64,000 nucleotides of DNA. Origin: Bin55 sp028819195. GTDB taxonomy: Bacteria > Pseudomonadota > Gammaproteobacteria > Pseudomonadales > Azotimanducaceae. Of the stretch, positions 62,829-64,000 are shown piece after piece; position 1 is the first letter of the stretch, and each line of letters begins with the position of its first letter. Where the stretch lies: NCBI GenBank assembly GCA_028819195.1, contig JAPPMF010000007.1, positions 1-64,000 of the forward strand, written 5' to 3'. A program made the position numbers and the translations under genes. The notes beneath the pieces are model-generated. The model was not told where the DNA came from. It did not search any database and saw only the letters and a program-made list of their open reading frames with translations.

Positions 62829-63415
62829 AGTTTGAAGAGGCAGAGGTTGACCGAGTTAGTTGCGGTCTAGATGAAGTCGGACGGGGTCCGCTAGCCGGAC
62901 CGGTTGTCGCTTCGGCCGTCGTACTCGATTCACAAAAAGTTATCGATGGAATCACCGACTCCAAGAAGTTAACTCCCGAGCGACGGCAGGTTCTCGCCCG
63001 TGAAGTTAAACAACACAGTACCAGTTGGGCGATTGGTCTCTGTGAAGTTGAAGAAATCGATGAATTAAATATTCTGCGCGCTTCGTTGCTTGCGATGCAA
63101 CGTGCATTCGAACAGTTGAAGGTTGAAGTGGATCTAGCCTTGATTGATGGGATTCATTCGCCGATGCTCAATTGTGAAACCCATACCATTATCAAGGGGG
63201 ACTCGAAAGTCGATTCGATAGGTGCAGCAAGCATCTTAGCTAAAGTGACCAGAGATGAGATCATGACTCGCTATCATGAAGAATTTCCCGAATATGGATT
63301 CCATCGAAATTTTGGGTATCCGACTCCAGATCATTTACGGGTATTGCGCAAAATCGGCCCGTGTGTGATCCATCGAAAATCTTTTCGTCCCGTAGCTAAT
63401 TGGACTTCTCTATAG
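62822..63415 (+). CDS. rnhB: Ribonuclease HII
   Basis: A 197-residue enzyme that removes ribonucleotides from DNA. It has the DEVGRGPLAGPVVA catalytic loop (first Asp/Glu pair), LIDGIHSP, KGDSKVDSIGAASILAKVTRD and YGFHRNFGYPTPDHL. It starts inside the end of lpxB and abuts dnaE directly (TAG followed by ATG), the classical lpxB-rnhB-dnaE order. Confidence 0.95.
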   Translation: MLKFEEAEVDRVSCGLDEVGRGPLAGPVVASAVVLDSQKVIDGITDSKKLTPERRQVLAREVKQHSTSWAIGLCEVEEIDELNILRASLLAMQRAFEQLKVEVDLALIDGIHSPMLNCETHTIIKGDSKVDSIGAASILAKVTRDEIMTRYHEEFPEYGFHRNFGYPTPDHLRVLRKIGPCVIHRKSFRPVANWTSL

Positions 63416-64000
63416 ATGAATTCCTTTGCACACTTATCGGTACACACTGAATTTTCAATAATCGACAGTGTCCTGTGTATCGAAGAACTGGCAGCAGATT
63501 GCAAAAGCCGAGACATTTTTGCGATTGCGATTACTGACTACGCTAATTTATTTGGATTTTGGCAATTTCAGCACCAACTCAAAGCTGCGGGAATTAAACC
63601 AATATTTGGTGTAGATCTCAGAGTTATCGATGGAGAGCATCGAGATCGGATCAATTTACTTGCCAAAAGTCCGCAAGGCTGGGCCAATCTGAGAAAGCTC
63701 ATGACGGTAGCTTATCTTCATTCTGGAGAACATGGCTGTATTGAGGTTGAGCATTTACAGAAACATGCAGAAGACCTGATTGTGCTCTCAGGTGGAACTC
63801 AAGGTCAGGTCGGTAGGTTGTTACTTGAGGGGTCTTTTGACGAAGCCGAGCAACAGGCTAAAGCATTGAAGAGTTTGTACGGCGATCACTTCTATCTCGA
63901 ACTCCATCGTACAAGGAGAGACTACGAGGAAGAATACGCTTCCCATGTGATTCCTTTAGCTGCGGAGCAAAAAATCCCACTGGTAGCGACGAACGATGTA
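63416..64000 (+). CDS. dnaE: DNA polymerase III alpha subunit, 5' part
   Basis: The first 195 codons are in the window; the gene continues past its end. The N-terminal PHP domain is recognisable from FAHLSVHTEFSIIDSVL, AIAITDYANLFGFWQF and GIKPIFGVDLRV. DnaE is the replicative polymerase. The start ATG immediately follows the rnhB stop. Confidence 0.93.
   Translation, partial: MNSFAHLSVHTEFSIIDSVLCIEELAADCKSRDIFAIAITDYANLFGFWQFQHQLKAAGIKPIFGVDLRVIDGEHRDRINLLAKSPQGWANLRKLMTVAYLHSGEHGCIEVEHLQKHAEDLIVLSGGTQGQVGRLLLEGSFDEAEQQAKALKSLYGDHFYLELHRTRRDYEEEYASHVIPLAAEQKIPLVATNDV

Overview
The window looks like chromosome from a moderately AT-rich Gram-negative bacterium, most likely a gammaproteobacterium. 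The evidence is the long housekeeping order rpsB-tsf-pyrH-frr-uppS-cdsA-rseP-bamA-skp-lpxD-fabZ-lpxB-rnhB-dnaE, an rnc-era-recO cluster, a synthetase-type RelA and a gspC/gspD/gspN group. I cannot name the genus. No tRNA, rRNA or CRISPR array was seen.

Left part (1-20 kb), accessory DNA. After the 3' end of an endonuclease III-like glycosylase gene and a secreted protein of unknown function comes the most striking locus. An MBL-fold hydrolase gene (1807-2931) abuts, with no gap, a gene for one 1104-residue protein (2932-6246) that carries in order an E2-like domain, an E1/ThiF domain, a JAB/JAMM isopeptidase and a patatin phospholipase. Downstream on the same strand are a small unknown protein, a second JAB protein with a damaged metal site, a four-helix membrane protein, and a second MBL-fold hydrolase. 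This looks like a ubiquitin-like conjugation system wired to a membrane-lipid effector, with no CD-NTase in sight. The island continues with the C-terminal stump of rtcB, a gene-poor stretch, an IS1595-type transposase relic, small unknown ORFs and a GIY-YIG (T5orf172-type) fragment. It ends with a minus-strand cluster of HEPN-like membrane protein, DprA-like protein, HAD phosphatase and ComF-like phosphoribosyltransferase, which resembles ShosTA-type toxin/antitoxin defence loci.

Middle part (20-35.6 kb), surface and secreted functions. A 2265-residue cadherin/Ig-repeat protein ends in an autotransporter-like beta-barrel. A yejA-yejB-yejE peptide importer follows without its ATPase gene. Next is a 1242-residue secreted zinc metalloprotease with calcium-binding aspartate repeats and FG-GAP repeats.

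Right part (35.7-64 kb), core genes. rnc-era-recO-relA-adk form a tightly coupled operon preceded by a long inverted repeat that may be an RNase III autoregulation site. moeA and tsaB diverge from overlapping start codons. The map-dapE-gspN-gspC-gspD operon lies on the minus strand and diverges from rpsB. The rpsB-to-dnaE superoperon then handles translation, nucleotide supply, undecaprenyl phosphate, phospholipid, outer-membrane assembly and lipid A synthesis. Usual members dxr (after cdsA) and lpxA (after fabZ) are absent, and a superinfection-immunity-like membrane protein sits between rseP and bamA.
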